Source of the DNA: Strigamia acuminata
Lineage: Eukaryota; Arthropoda; Chilopoda; Geophilomorpha; Linotaeniidae
Length of the DNA: 64,000 bases
Assembly: GCA_949358305.1 (NCBI GenBank)
Contig: OX442314.1
Location: forward strand, 8,549,060 to 8,613,059
Direction of reading: 5' to 3'
The position numbers and the translations under genes are program-made. Of this stretch, positions 9,520 to 19,605 are shown in pieces. The first letter of the stretch is position 1. Every line of letters begins with the position of its first letter. The notes beneath the pieces are model-generated. The model was not told the DNA's origin. It saw only the letters and a program-made list of their open reading frames with translations, and made no database searches.

Positions 9520-10283
9520 CAGGGTGGAACAAAAGTCTGTTCCCCTCAAATATTTCCTGAGCAATTGCATCTAGGCCAACTTTGATGAAGCGATCGTATA
9601 GGAAGTTGGGTGAGAGCAATCCAATGATGTCATCAAATTTGACCTTGAAGGCCATTTTCAAGGTTATTCACTTGCTAACTTCTAAACCAATCAGGTTAGA
9701 GCAAAAAAGTCAATTACAAAGTTGTAGAGCATCATCAAATTAGTACTATCCAACTTATCTTAGTCATCTTAAGTTAAATGTTTTCCTTTTAAAAAGAAGA
9801 CAAATCAGCTGAAATAAAGCCAGCCATTGTGACAAAACTTAAATTTCTATCACAAAAATACTGAATTACTTAAATAAACATATTCAAATGTGTATCATTA
9901 TGCAAGTAAACAAGAACAACCACTGCCTTTTTTTAATGCCCTAATAATTATTTTATCACAAGAATAAAAAATTTCACTTTGCTGATTTTTTTCTGATTTG
10001 TCTCCTTTTGAAAAGGAAAACATTTAACTTAAGATGACTAAGATAAGTTGGATAGTACTAATTTGATGATGCTCTACAACTTTGTAATTGACTTTTTTGC
10101 TCTAACCTGATTGGTTTAGAAGTTAGCAAGTGAATAACCTTGAAAATGGCCTTCAAGGTCAAATTTGATGACATCATTGGATTGCTCTCACCCAACTTCC
10201 TATACGATCGCTTCATCAAAGTTGGCCTAGATGCAATTGCTGAGGAAATATTTGAAGGGGGAACAGACTTTTGTTCCACCCTG
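9520..10283. mobile_element. TA-flanked foldback MITE (Tc1/mariner type)
   Basis: The arms are about 290 bp each (9520-9808 and 9993-10283), nearly perfect reverse complements, starting CAGGGTGGAACAAAAGTC and ending in the complement, with TA on both sides. TA target and CAGGGTG ends fit Tc1/mariner-type elements. The ORFs on each strand across the arms are symmetric shadows. It is nested in the hAT MITE. Confidence 0.88.
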
Positions 10284-10445
10284 TATAAAAAAAATTTCAC
10301 ATACGGTGAAATAATTCCAAACAACCAAACAATACTAGTTTTACGAGGCTGCTTAAGCGACATAAATAAACAAATGACGGAGGTTGAAATGATTAAAATT
10401 AAAAACAAACCTTCTATATTTATAGCTTATAATACTGCTTCAAAG

Positions 10446-10496
10446 ACGTTTCTAAAACGTATCGTTTTCGTCTAAAACGATACGTTTTAGAAACGT
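10446..10496. repeat. perfect 23-bp hairpin
   Basis: Arms 10446-10468 and 10474-10496 are exact reverse complements separated by CGTCT, inside the hAT MITE near its right end. Confidence 0.9.
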
Positions 10497-10609
10497 GACA
10501 ATATCGGTATCGGCCAAGCAAAAAAATATCTGATCCGATATTGGTGAATATCGAAATATCGGCCGATAGCCGATACCGATACCGGTATCGGTCAAAGTCT
10601 ATTCATAAC

Positions 10610-11229
10610 ATTACTTGTTAGATTATTTCGAAGGAATTAGCTAAACTAGTTTCTACGCGTATTTAAACCCATGTTTTGACCGGAAACGCCACTTATAGAT
10701 ACCAGAGCAACATTAGTGTGGCAAAGTCGTTTTTGCGGATCGAGAGAATTCAATGTGGAAATGTGAAATAATATGTGAAACATCATCTTTACATTAAAAT
10801 TGTTTATTAAGTAAACGGAATAAATGAATAATAATTAAAAGAGAAAAATGGTATTTAATTCGCCTTCTCTAAGGCAGGCTCACGCCAAATCTAACCTACA
10901 AAATAGGCCTACGTAACACAGTACATAGCCTAGCTAAAAATAAGCTAAAGCAAAATACACTCAACTAACAGTATGTTTCTATCCAATCAATTAAAGTAGA
11001 CAAAATGGAAGAAGACAGATTTGAGGCAATCAAATGTGGTATTTACAATTAACATAGTAGGACTTGGAAATCACACACACAAACACACAATTGTTCACTT
11101 GAGTTTTTGTAGCTTCAGTTGACTTCAACATGGCACTTGGTTGTTGGTTTCAAACTGGATACATGAAGACTCAAAAGTGGTTTCCTTGGATGTCCAAAAA
11201 TGTTCTATGTTGGTTTATAAAACGGTGAT
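10610..11229. other. no gene seen
   Basis: AT-rich, no ORF of note. A CA-rich short run lies near 11070-11085. Confidence 0.5.
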
Positions 11230-11480
11230 GCGTACAGGGCGCGACATAGCTAGGCGCGACAATGCGATTCGCGCTTAGCAATGGGCGCAACATTGTTATC
11301 AATAGCTTGGCGCGACAAGCTACTGTTTGCGACATTTAGGAATAGCGTGGCGCGACACGGTAATCTAACGAGGCGCGACACGCTGTAATGGCGTGGCGCG
11401 ACACGTTATAATAGCGTGGCGCGACACCAGCTAATGTGTTGCGTCACGTTCGGACGACGTGACACGACACGTACGATGAC
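11230..11480. repeat. GCGCGAC-rich degenerate repeat
   Basis: A cluster of more than ten GGCGCGACA / GCGACA motifs with variable spacing. The base composition differs sharply from the AT-rich flanks. Confidence 0.75.
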
Positions 11481-11699
11481 GTCGCGATAACGTCGCAAAA
11501 AGTCGCAAAAACGCGGTCACCTTAGCATGTGGGATGGGATCAACCATTGGGGGCCAGGGTGGCTATAATCTTGCAAGATTTCACAAGATTCGCGAGGATT
11601 CCTGAGATTGGAATCTGTGGGAATCAGGAATCCCATACACATTTTTCACCTATGTCGGACCCCTCGATATTTGCCTGAAATGACTTCTCCAACGGGGAT
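11481..11699. other. no gene seen
   Basis: Between two GC-rich repeat blocks; contains degenerate GATTC/AAGATT motifs only. Confidence 0.4.
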
Positions 11700-11940
11700 A
11701 CGACGCATTTCGAAGCGTGACAGTCGCGCTTTGAAATAACGTAAACTAATTGCAACTTACTTGTCGCGCTTCGAAATCCCCCCGCATTTCAAAGCGCGAC
11801 AGTCGCGCTTCGAAATAACGTAAACTAATTGCAACTTACTTGTCGCGCTTCAAAATCCTCCCGCATTTCTAAGCGCGAAAGTCGCGCTTCGAAATGCGGC
11901 CGGATTTCGAAGCGCGACTGTCGCGCCTGGCTATGTCGCG
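11700..11940. repeat. 79-bp tandem repeat
   Basis: Units start at 11705, 11784 and 11863 (GCATTTC...), period 79 bp, each carrying CGCGACAGTCGCGCTT palindromic cores. The last unit is partial. Confidence 0.85.
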
Positions 11941-12016
11941 CCCAGTACAGCGTCCAAGTAGGTGTTCTCAGCAAGAGAATATTGGAGCCAACTCAGCAAC
12001 TGAGAGAGGTGTTCAC

Positions 12017-12151
12017 TGTAACATGAGGCTGGAGCGCCATAGTTCGTAAGTCAACACTAGGTGGCGCCACCCAATAAAGAAGCACTCTCGTGCTAGCTAT
12101 CATGTCGAGAGGAGTTACTTTTAATTTGAAGCACCACATCTAAACGTTACA
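12017..12151 (+). repeat. 5' LTR, gypsy element
   Basis: 135 bp, followed directly by the primer-binding site. Very short LTRs, with an AATAAAG signal inside. Confidence 0.95.
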
Positions 12152-12247
12152 TGGTGTCAGAAGTGGTCACAGTCGCTGGAACTGTGGACAAAGTGAAGAT
12201 AAGTGAATTTTTGAACTGAAAAAAACGAACATTTTGGATATAAACCA

Positions 12248-15200
12248 GTGATGGCAGACCCAGTTGCTGCAACCACAAGGCTGGGCGGGGCCATTCGGCA
12301 ACCGAAACCATTAGAGATTTCATCAACCAACATGGCGTCCGTTTGGGAGCAGTGGTGTGACCAGTATGAGTGGTTTGCCAAGGCCAACAAAATTGATAAA
12401 CTGGACGCTGAACAGCAAGTAGCAACATTTATGAGCTGTGTGGGACCAGATGCACAGATGATTTTTAAGACTCTGGGACTAACAGAAGCGCAAAAGAAAG
12501 ATGTGGCTGCAGTTAAGAAGAAATATGCAGATAAATTTGCGCCTACAGTGAATGAGACTTATTCGGCGTATCAATTTTTCAATTTGCGACAGAAAGAAGG
12601 ACAATTATTTGAGGATTTTCTCACGCAAGCCAAAACAATTCGTGAAAAGTGTAATTTTGGTGCGCAGGCGGACCGGTTGTTGAAAGATATCATCGCAATC
12701 GGAGTTCGCAGTGAGACTTTGCGAGTGCGTTTATTTGAAGAAGAAACATTGACGCTGGACAAAGCTGTAAAATTGGCAAAAGCGGCAGAAGTGGCGGAAG
12801 TGCAAGCGAAAACCATCCAGGGTTCGCAGGACGCGAAAGTGGATTTTATAAAGCAAAATTCGAGCCAAAGTAAACGCACGAGTCAGACGCCGGGTGGGTC
12901 AACGAAGCCGTGTGGACGGTGTAACCGGACGCATGCGTTTGGCAAATGTCCAGCATACGAAAAAGAGTGCCACAAGTGTCACAAGAAAGGGCACTTTGCG
13001 ATGATGTGTAAAGGAGCGTCGAATCCGGCGGTTGATAAAAATTCACGTCGAAAATACGACAAGGCGGAAAAGAAAAAAGAAGTGTACGCTGTCGAGCACG
13101 ATGATGACGACGATTTGTTGTACGGGGAATTCACCATCGATCGGATTACGGTGGAGGACGACGAGTCATACGAAGATTGGACGGAGCGGGTCAGGATTAA
13201 TGACGCACGAACAATTGATGTGAAATTAGATCCGGGGGCCCGGTGCAACGTGATATCGCAGAAGCTGTTGAAGGAAGCGGGTGTAGCGGTGCACACGTCC
13301 AGGACGAATCGGTTACGGTCGTTTACCGGTCACCACATGAGAGTAGTGGGTGAAGCAAAAGTCCCGTGCACATTAAAATGGGTGAAATCGCCGATAATAT
13401 TCAAAGTAGTCGACGATTGCGTACCAACGCTGTTTGGGCGAGCCACTTGCGAGCGATTAGGTTTGGTGAAGCGGATTAATGTGGTCAAGCCTGAGTTGAG
13501 CGATGAGCACATCGAGAGCGAAGTGTTCAAAGGGCTCGGAACGGTCAAAGATTTTGAATATGACATTGATATTGATGAAAATGCTCCATTTCAGATTCAC
13601 GCGCCGAGGAGAATACCGCAAGTGTTACGCGGTCCCGTGAAAGCGGAGTTGGACAGGATGGAGAAAATGGGTGTCATAGAGCCTGTTTCGGAGCCGACAC
13701 CGGCGGTCAGTCCGTTGGTCATTGTCCAGAGAGGGAAGAAAATTCGGTTATGTATGGATTCGACGGATTTAAATAGACATATCAAACGGCGACATTACCC
13801 GCTCAAAACATTCGAGGCGGTGAAGCCAAAATTAAAAAAAGCTAAGTATTTTGCGAAATTCGATCTCAGGCATGGATATTGGCAAGTAAAAGTAACCAAG
13901 CGCACGTCGATGTATTTGGTAGTTAATACGCCATGGGGTCGGTATCGATTTTTGCGTTTGCCGTTTGGAATTGTGTCGGCGCCAGAGGTGTTTCAAAGTA
14001 TGATGGAGCGAGTGTTGGAAGGCATCCCTGACATTGACGTATCCATTGATGATATAATCGCCTACGCCGAGACCTTGGCGGAGTTGAGGAAGCTGGTGAA
14101 GCGCCTACTCCGGCGGTTGTTTGAGAACGGGTTTCGCCTCAATAAGGAGAAATGTATAATGGAGGCAACCGAGATAAAATTTTTGGGTCATGTGTTGTCG
14201 CAAGAGGGCATCAGACCAGATCCGGAGAAAGTAGTTGCCATTGACAAGTTGAAAATGCCATCTTGCAAGGATGAGCTGAGGCGTTTCCTCGGAATGACCG
14301 TGTATTTGGCCGAATTTATGCCAAAATATTCAGTGTACACGGAGCCGTTGCGTAAATTGTTGCATAAAGACGTCTGTTGGGAATGGGCTAGTGAGCAAGA
14401 AGAGGCTGTAGCCCTGATCAAGGCTGCGTTGAAAGCGCCGCCAGTTTTGGCATACTATGATGTGCAGAAAGACGTTGTGTTGTCGGTCGATGCGAGTTCG
14501 CATGCGGTGGGGGCTGCGTTATTTCAGGACGGGAGACCCATCGGATTTGCGACGCAGGCACTGACGCCGTGCCAGCAACGGTATCCGCAGATCGAGAAAG
14601 AGGCTTTTGCCATACGATTTGGGTGTCACAAATTTCATGAGTTTGTGTACGGAAAAAAGTTGACGGTGGAAACGGATCATAAGCCGTTAGAGGTAATTGC
14701 GAAAAAAAATCTCGATCGGATGCCGGCGCGCCTACAAAGAATTTTTTTTGATTTGCTGCCGTATGGAGCGCAAATAACATATAAGAAAGGCACGGATATT
14801 CCGGTGGCCGACGCGCTAAGTCGTGATTGTGAACCAGGGCCAGTAAAAGAAGATACACACGAATTGCAAATTCATATTGTGTTGCCCATGACAGTGAGGG
14901 GAGAAAAGAAGTTGCGGTTGGCATTGGAAAGCGATGTGGAAAGTCAAGCGGTTATCAAAGTCGTGTTGGACGGTTGGCCAGAGGAAAAGGATCAGGTGCC
15001 AACGGTGGTTCAACCATATTGGAATTTTAGGGACGAAATTGCTGCGTATGACGGTATTTTGTTCAAAAATCAACGGCCGATTATTCCACGGAGTTTACGC
15101 GACGAGTATTTGGCATACATCCACCAAGACCATTTGGGCATTCAATCGTCCATTCGACGAGCCCGCGAAGCGGTATTCTGGATAGGCATGACGGTGGACA

Positions 15201-16210
15201 TTGAGAACATGGTGAAGGTGTGCAATACGTGCGAACGGACGCAAAAAGCCAACGTAAAGGCGCCAATCATGTCAAAGCCGGTGCCGGAGAGACTGTGGCA
15301 GCGAGTGGCGACGGATTTGTTTGAAATTAAAGGGCAACAGTATATTACAGTAACTGACAGTTATTCGGGGTTTTATGAAGTTTCACAATTGAAAGGAACG
15401 ACAGCCGGGAAAGTCGTAGAAAAGATGAAGCGATTTTTCGCGGTGCATGGAATTCCGGAGGTAGTAGAAAGCGACGGGGGACCGCAGTATGCGTCGCAGG
15501 AGTTTCGGAAATTCGCGACGGATTGGGATTTTGTACACAGCGTGTCGTCGCCAAGGTTTCCTAGGGCTAATGGATTGGCAGAGCGAAGTGTGCAGTCAGC
15601 GAAAAACATCATTAAGCGGTGCATGCGTGATGGGTCAGATGTATACCTCGCGTTGTTGAACTGGCGGAATACACCGAGAAGTACGAGTTTGGGATCGCCG
15701 GTGCAGAGATTATTTAGCCGGAGAACGCGGTCGTTATTGAATGGACATGTCAGTTTGTTGGAGCCAAAGGTGCAGGAAGGGGTGACAGAAGCGTTAGTTA
15801 CAGCACGGGCCACCCAGAAGCGGTATGCTGATCGTCAAGCACGAGTGGCGCAAGATTTCGAGGTCGGAGATCGGGTTCGTGTGCAGACGGGGCACCGTAA
15901 TTGGGAGGGCGCGGCGATTGGGGGCAAGACGGAGTACCCGCGGTCAGTTGAAGTAGAGATGGCTGATGGTCGGGTGCTCAGAAGAAATACGGGTGTGGTC
16001 AAGCATACTCAAGCGCGGTTGCCACCACCGACGGAAAATCGATGGAGCGGCGAGGGATCGGCAGAGAAAGCCAGACCGGCTCAGATGACGTCAACGGCGG
16101 TGACGAAGGAAAGCAGCGGAAAGGAACAAGGTGTGAGCGACGGTGCTCCTGTAAAAACATTTACGCGCAGTGGACGAGAAGTCAGGGCACCGGTTCGATT
16201 GGACTTGTGA
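12248..16210 (+). CDS. gypsy Gag-Pol polyprotein (1320 aa)
   Basis: A single uninterrupted frame encodes the structural and enzymatic parts of a Ty3/gypsy retrotransposon. In order: capsid-like region (~1-215); two zinc-knuckle-like C/H clusters at ~220-256 (C-x2-C-x8-C then CHKCHKKGHFAMMC); aspartic protease near 325 (LDPGARCNVIS, with P in place of T/S in the usual D-T/S-G); reverse transcriptase ~460-680 with SIDDIIAYAE as the YxDD box near 598; RNase H from ~740 (SVDASSHAVGAAL, TDHKPL); integrase from ~955 with HHCC finger (H..H at ~958, CNTC at ~990) and catalytic D (ATDLFEIKG), D (ESDGG) and E (NGLAERS). The tail has a basic RSGREVRAPVRLDL end. Gag and Pol are in one frame with no stop or shift. 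All catalytic motifs appear present. Confidence 0.96.
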   Translation: MMADPVAATTRLGGAIRQPKPLEISSTNMASVWEQWCDQYEWFAKANKIDKLDAEQQVATFMSCVGPDAQMIFKTLGLTEAQKKDVAAVKKKYADKFAPTVNETYSAYQFFNLRQKEGQLFEDFLTQAKTIREKCNFGAQADRLLKDIIAIGVRSETLRVRLFEEETLTLDKAVKLAKAAEVAEVQAKTIQGSQDAKVDFIKQNSSQSKRTSQTPGGSTKPCGRCNRTHAFGKCPAYEKECHKCHKKGHFAMMCKGASNPAVDKNSRRKYDKAEKKKEVYAVEHDDDDDLLYGEFTIDRITVEDDESYEDWTERVRINDARTIDVKLDPGARCNVISQKLLKEAGVAVHTSRTNRLRSFTGHHMRVVGEAKVPCTLKWVKSPIIFKVVDDCVPTLFGRATCERLGLVKRINVVKPELSDEHIESEVFKGLGTVKDFEYDIDIDENAPFQIHAPRRIPQVLRGPVKAELDRMEKMGVIEPVSEPTPAVSPLVIVQRGKKIRLCMDSTDLNRHIKRRHYPLKTFEAVKPKLKKAKYFAKFDLRHGYWQVKVTKRTSMYLVVNTPWGRYRFLRLPFGIVSAPEVFQSMMERVLEGIPDIDVSIDDIIAYAETLAELRKLVKRLLRRLFENGFRLNKEKCIMEATEIKFLGHVLSQEGIRPDPEKVVAIDKLKMPSCKDELRRFLGMTVYLAEFMPKYSVYTEPLRKLLHKDVCWEWASEQEEAVALIKAALKAPPVLAYYDVQKDVVLSVDASSHAVGAALFQDGRPIGFATQALTPCQQRYPQIEKEAFAIRFGCHKFHEFVYGKKLTVETDHKPLEVIAKKNLDRMPARLQRIFFDLLPYGAQITYKKGTDIPVADALSRDCEPGPVKEDTHELQIHIVLPMTVRGEKKLRLALESDVESQAVIKVVLDGWPEEKDQVPTVVQPYWNFRDEIAAYDGILFKNQRPIIPRSLRDEYLAYIHQDHLGIQSSIRRAREAVFWIGMTVDIENMVKVCNTCERTQKANVKAPIMSKPVPERLWQRVATDLFEIKGQQYITVTDSYSGFYEVSQLKGTTAGKVVEKMKRFFAVHGIPEVVESDGGPQYASQEFRKFATDWDFVHSVSSPRFPRANGLAERSVQSAKNIIKRCMRDGSDVYLALLNWRNTPRSTSLGSPVQRLFSRRTRSLLNGHVSLLEPKVQEGVTEALVTARATQKRYADRQARVAQDFEVGDRVRVQTGHRNWEGAAIGGKTEYPRSVEVEMADGRVLRRNTGVVKHTQARLPPPTENRWSGEGSAEKARPAQMTSTAVTKESSGKEQGVSDGAPVKTFTRSGREVRAPVRLDL

Positions 16211-16393
16211 AGTGTGCGGTGTTGTTTTATTCTAGTATTTAATCGCATTTACTCATACTTAATAGCATTGTATAATTTTGTATTTAGTTTGTAATCGTAC
16301 ATTTCTTTGTAACTGTTTAATAGCTCCTGTTTTGTTAGTGTAGTGTTTGTTTTGTTGTTCTGTGTTTTCAATGACTTAAAATGAAAGGGGAGA
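16211..16393 (+). other. 3' untranslated tail and purine tract of the gypsy element
   Basis: AT-rich 183-bp tail ending in AAAATGAAAGGGGAGA, the polypurine tract. Confidence 0.7.
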
Positions 16394-16528
16394 TGTAACA
16401 TGAGGCTGGAGCGCCATAGTTCGTAAGTCGACACTAGGTGGCGCCACTCAATAAAGAAGCACTCTCGTGCTAGCTATCATGTCGAGAGGAGTTACTTTTA
16501 ATTTGAAGCACCACATCTAAACGTTACA
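16394..16528 (+). repeat. 3' LTR, gypsy element
   Basis: 135-bp copy of 12017-12151 with two substitutions; followed by TTCAC. Confidence 0.95.
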
Positions 16529-16625
16529 TTCACTGCTTGGAAGTGTGAGTGCAATGTGCTTTCACTGCTTTTTCACAGGTGTTGAAATTGTGCATTCCAA
16601 CCTCTGCTAATCCGGCAGTGTCATC

Positions 16626-16874
16626 CAGGGGCGGATATAACTTTTCGGGGGCCCGGGGCTTGAGGTTCTTTCGGGGCCCCTTCCTCAAAATTTTTTTTAG
16701 CGATCTTTCTTCTTTTTTTCTTTTTTTTAGCGACCTTTCTTCTTTTTTCTTTTTTTAGCAATCTTTTTTTTTTTTTTTTTTTTTTTTAGTACATGGCCCA
16801 GAGTCTCGGGGGCCCCCTAGAATTTGGGGACCCGGGGCTCAAGCCCCGATAGCCGGGTGCTAGATCCGCCACTG
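16626..16874. mobile_element. hAT MITE (249 bp)
   Basis: Ends CAGGGGCGGATATAAC and GCTAGATCCGCCACTG are inverted repeats, flanked by the 8-bp duplication GTGTCATC (16618-16625 and 16875-16882). The interior is pyrimidine-rich with T runs and GGGGCCC blocks. CAG-GGCGGAT ends of this kind are typical of non-autonomous hAT elements. Confidence 0.88.
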
Positions 16875-17185
16875 GTGTCATCACATATGCTAGTTCTCAT
16901 GTACACCCGTGGAAAATAAAAACTTCCCTTGGTTACAGCAGTTGTAAATTTTCCCACCAGAGGCATGAAAATCCACTGAGTTTGTGTGACATCACAGAAC
17001 TAAACCTCGATCTCAAAATGGCTGACTTGTTTTGTTTACTTAGCCATTTGCTTTCTTTATTTATAACGAAATATTAAACATTTTTCTTCATTTACAGATT
17101 CGGCGCAGCAGTTTGCAAATGCGCATGCAGTAAAGAAGCCGTGCAGCAAAGAAGCCGTCTCTCCTTTATTTTTTAGTATTCACAG

Positions 17186-18150
17186 ACAGAAGGAAACGAA
17201 ATGGTGGACATAGAGACAATGACTTATCATTTACAGCATCAATATAAGTAAAAATATATTTTCTGTACTAAATTTTTTGAAATTTTTCTACATTTTATTG
17301 AAATTTCAGGGATTATGGTCGAAAACAGAAAAATCCTTTTTGTTTGGAAGTCGAAAAAGGTGATTTTAGTGGATATTTTATATATTTTATATTGCTTAAA
17401 TTTATTTAATTAATTTTTTGATTTTTTTAAATTTCGTTTTAGCTTTTGAAGTTATCGTTGACGAAACCAAGCGACCAAATAGGTGAAATTAAAGGAGAAA
17501 TTGCGTCTTAAAAATGTTTAATTTTTTTTTATTTTAATACAGGAGTGGTGATGTGCCTTTGCCCGATTTTTCATCCGATAACGAGAATTACGTTGAAGTG
17601 GAGGACAATAATATGATTAACAAGAGTGTGCGTAAATTATACGCCAGTAAATCCAATCAAAACACGTAGGTTAGAGAGGAGAACGAGGTGCAGTTGGTAG
17701 AAGACGGAAGTAAAAAGCGGAAAAGGAGGAAAGTTGACACATCGACAGAGCACAAACCGAAACCACTGAAGAAAAGTGATTTGATTTATAAGAAAATGAA
17801 ATTAAAGGGGAAAATTAAACAGGATTTTTTTTTGCTTTGATTTTTAGATATTTCTGGAGAACAGTCGACCGTGACGTTCGCATATATGCAACTCAACCAT
17901 CAACGTAAATCTAAATATCTTTGATTGATGCTTTGATACTTTTTTAAATTTCTGTCACATTTTATCAATTTTGGTCAATTATTTGTAAACTTTTGTTAAT
18001 TATTTGTTTGTTTTGGTTATTTTTTTTACCATTTGTATCGAATCAGTATAAACTTTTGTCTTTTTTGACATTTTTTTTCTCATTTTCTTGATTTTTTTGT
18101 CCAAATTTTGACAATTTTTGTTAAATTCTTATCAATTTTTTTAATAAAGT
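17186..18150 (+). pseudogene. decayed copy of NVL exons 2-6 and introns
   Basis: Exon-by-exon matches to the resident NVL gene, with splice sites kept: 17186-17247 (62 bp, same as exon 2), 17310-17359 (50, DYGRKQKNPFCLEVEK), 17443-17482 (40, FEVIVDETKRPN), 17543-17775 (233 against 230, [17 protein letters not shown]), 17848-17904 (57 against 65, GEQSTVTF). The following AT-rich DNA matches NVL intron 6. An in-frame TAG follows SKSNQNT in the fourth block and the last block has lost 8 bp and its frame, so it cannot make NVL. Introns are present, so it is a DNA duplication, not a retrocopy. No AAA domain is included. Confidence 0.9.
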
Positions 18151-18190
18151 AAATAAGCAAATTGAATAAAAATTTATTTTTTATTTTTTT

Positions 18191-18849
18191 TTAATTATCT
18201 GATAGGTAACATTGTGTAGTTTCAATACAACCAATTGGAAAAGAAAAAAACAAATTGATTCTGTTGTCGAGCTTGGTAATTTTGCTGAGTTGTTTCGCAT
18301 GTTGCTGTTCCCGCAGCTCGGGCGGCATTTGAAGACATGAAACTGCTTTAAGACCGGCCTCCTTCATGACAGAATCCACAAATGTAATTATAACACACAG
18401 CTCTTCAAGTATGCCGATGTCTACAATTCGGACCTAAAAAAAAAACAAATATAGGTAAACATAAACAACACGATTTAATCCCAATCTAAACATCATTATA
18501 TTTTTACTTATATTGATGCTGTAAATGATAAGTCATTGTCTCTATGTCCACCATTTCGTTTCCTTCTGTCTGTGAATACTAAGAAATAAAGGAGAGACAG
18601 CTTCTTTGCTGCACGGCTTCTTTACTGCATGCGCATTTGCTAACTGCTGCGCCGAATCTGTAAATGAAGAAAAATGTTTAATATTCCGTTATAAGTAAAT
18701 AAACCTGCTACGATCTACTTACTGTCCATCTACAAGAAGGGAAGAGGCAAAGTGCCCTGTTCCAAGGCATGTTCGATGACGTCTTGTTCTTCTCACCGCC
18801 TTTCTCGTTCGTCGACGACTTCTCCGGCCTCTTCAAAGCGCATCCAGAA
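18191..18849 (-). pseudogene. two exons of an unrecognised gene
   Basis: The terminal exon 18191-18435 has an acceptor (T-run then AG) and reads VRIVDIGILEELCVII..., MKEAGLKAVSCLQMPPELRE, then a stop, with AATAAA-like signals downstream. Upstream on the same strand, 18723-18849 has acceptor CAG and donor GTAAGTAG and reads EEAGEVVDERERR, stop, EEQDVIEHALEQGTLPLPFL, stop. High third-position GC in this block supports a coding origin. Two in-frame stops suggest decay. The family is not recognised, and both exons lie within the inverted-repeat region. Confidence 0.4.
18508..18569 (-). pseudogene. NVL exon 2 copy (right arm)
   Basis: 62-bp copy of NVL exon 2 with donor and acceptor, in the right arm of the inverted repeat; mirror image of 17186-17247. 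Confidence 0.88.
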
Positions 18850-19094
18850 CTGTTTGTTTTTTTTAGTTGTGCTTGGGCGAATCACCATCAAATCCAGGTT
18901 CGACCAAACACTGTGTTTCTTTTCTTTTTAATTATTTGAATTCGAAGGTGAAAAAATGGCTAAGTAAACAAAACAAGTCAGCCATTTTGAGATTGAGGTT
19001 TAGTTTTGTGATGTCACACAATCTCAGTGGATTTTCATGCCTCTAGTGGGAAAATTTACAACTGCTGTAACCAAGGGAAGTTTTTATTTTCCAC

Positions 19095-19605
19095 TCAAGA
19101 GCAACTGAGGTACTTAACTCCTCCTTCTCTCTAATTACTTAATTGCTCAAGTTCTGAGAAACAAATGACTCATCCACAGGTGCATGAGTGCCTAAAATGG
19201 TGTCCAACAATAAAACAGTACTTTTGATGTGTATTGCAGTGCTGCACTGGGGTTGCCCTTTTTTGCTTGTGACATCTACCCTGACGAAAACAACTCCAAG
19301 TCCCAAGAGTGTTTGAGTCACAACTCCTTCCAGTCCTCTGGAATGCTTTCACTGCAACACATCAACTCTCAAAATACAACAAGTCCAACACACATGTACA
19401 GTCGTATTCAAAAAAACTAGACCCTCACTCTGTGCTGGCAATTGAAATTGTGAGTAATTCCGTGTTTTGCCACTAGGTGAAACACCAGACATCAACAGGT
19501 GATAATATAGCCTTGTCTACAGTGATCCTTTCATAATTTAGTGGACAGTTTTAAAAAGAAAAATATAAGTTATTTTCAAAGAAATAGTGTATGGATATTT
19601 AATAA
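19095..19605. other. no gene seen
   Basis: No feature beyond short non-conserved ORFs. Confidence 0.5.

Larger units (their letters stand above)
9367..10601. mobile_element. hAT-type MITE with nested foldback element
   Basis: Inverted ends TAGACTTTGACCGATA (9367) and the complement ending GGTCAAAGTCTA (10601) are flanked by an 8-bp duplication TTCATAAC (9359-9366 and 10602-10609). The 8-bp duplication is the hAT hallmark. The subterminal regions are packed with CGATA/TATCG motifs. There is no transposase. A second element (9520-10283) is inserted inside. Confidence 0.88.
12017..16528 (+). mobile_element. complete Ty3/gypsy element with 135-bp LTRs
   Basis: The LTRs at 12017-12151 and 16394-16528 begin TGTAACATGAGG and end ACGTTACA. 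TTCAC (12012-12016 and 16529-16533) is a 5-bp target duplication. A primer site starts directly after the 5' LTR (TGGTGTCAGAAGTGG at 12152) and a purine tract AAATGAAAGGGGAGA precedes the 3' LTR. The LTRs differ at two positions (A/G and C/T). With its intact ORF this looks like a potentially autonomous, fairly young copy. Confidence 0.96.
16909..19094. repeat. 2.2-kb inverted repeat enclosing NVL exon copies
   Basis: GTGGAAAATAAAAACTTCCC at 16909 and its complement ending 19094 begin arms that match for several hundred bases, each ending in a copy of NVL exon 2 (left 17186-17247 plus strand, right 18508-18569 minus strand). The right arm is interrupted by about 280 bp (18700-18960) not present in the left. 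The centre holds NVL exons 3-6 copies. No clear target duplication was found, so it could be a segmental inverted duplication or a foldback element that captured genes. Confidence 0.75.

Noticed and set aside
10140-10475. 111-codon ORF (MKMAFKVKFDDIIGL...)
   Set aside because: Lies in the arm of the foldback MITE and is mirrored on the other strand from the other arm.
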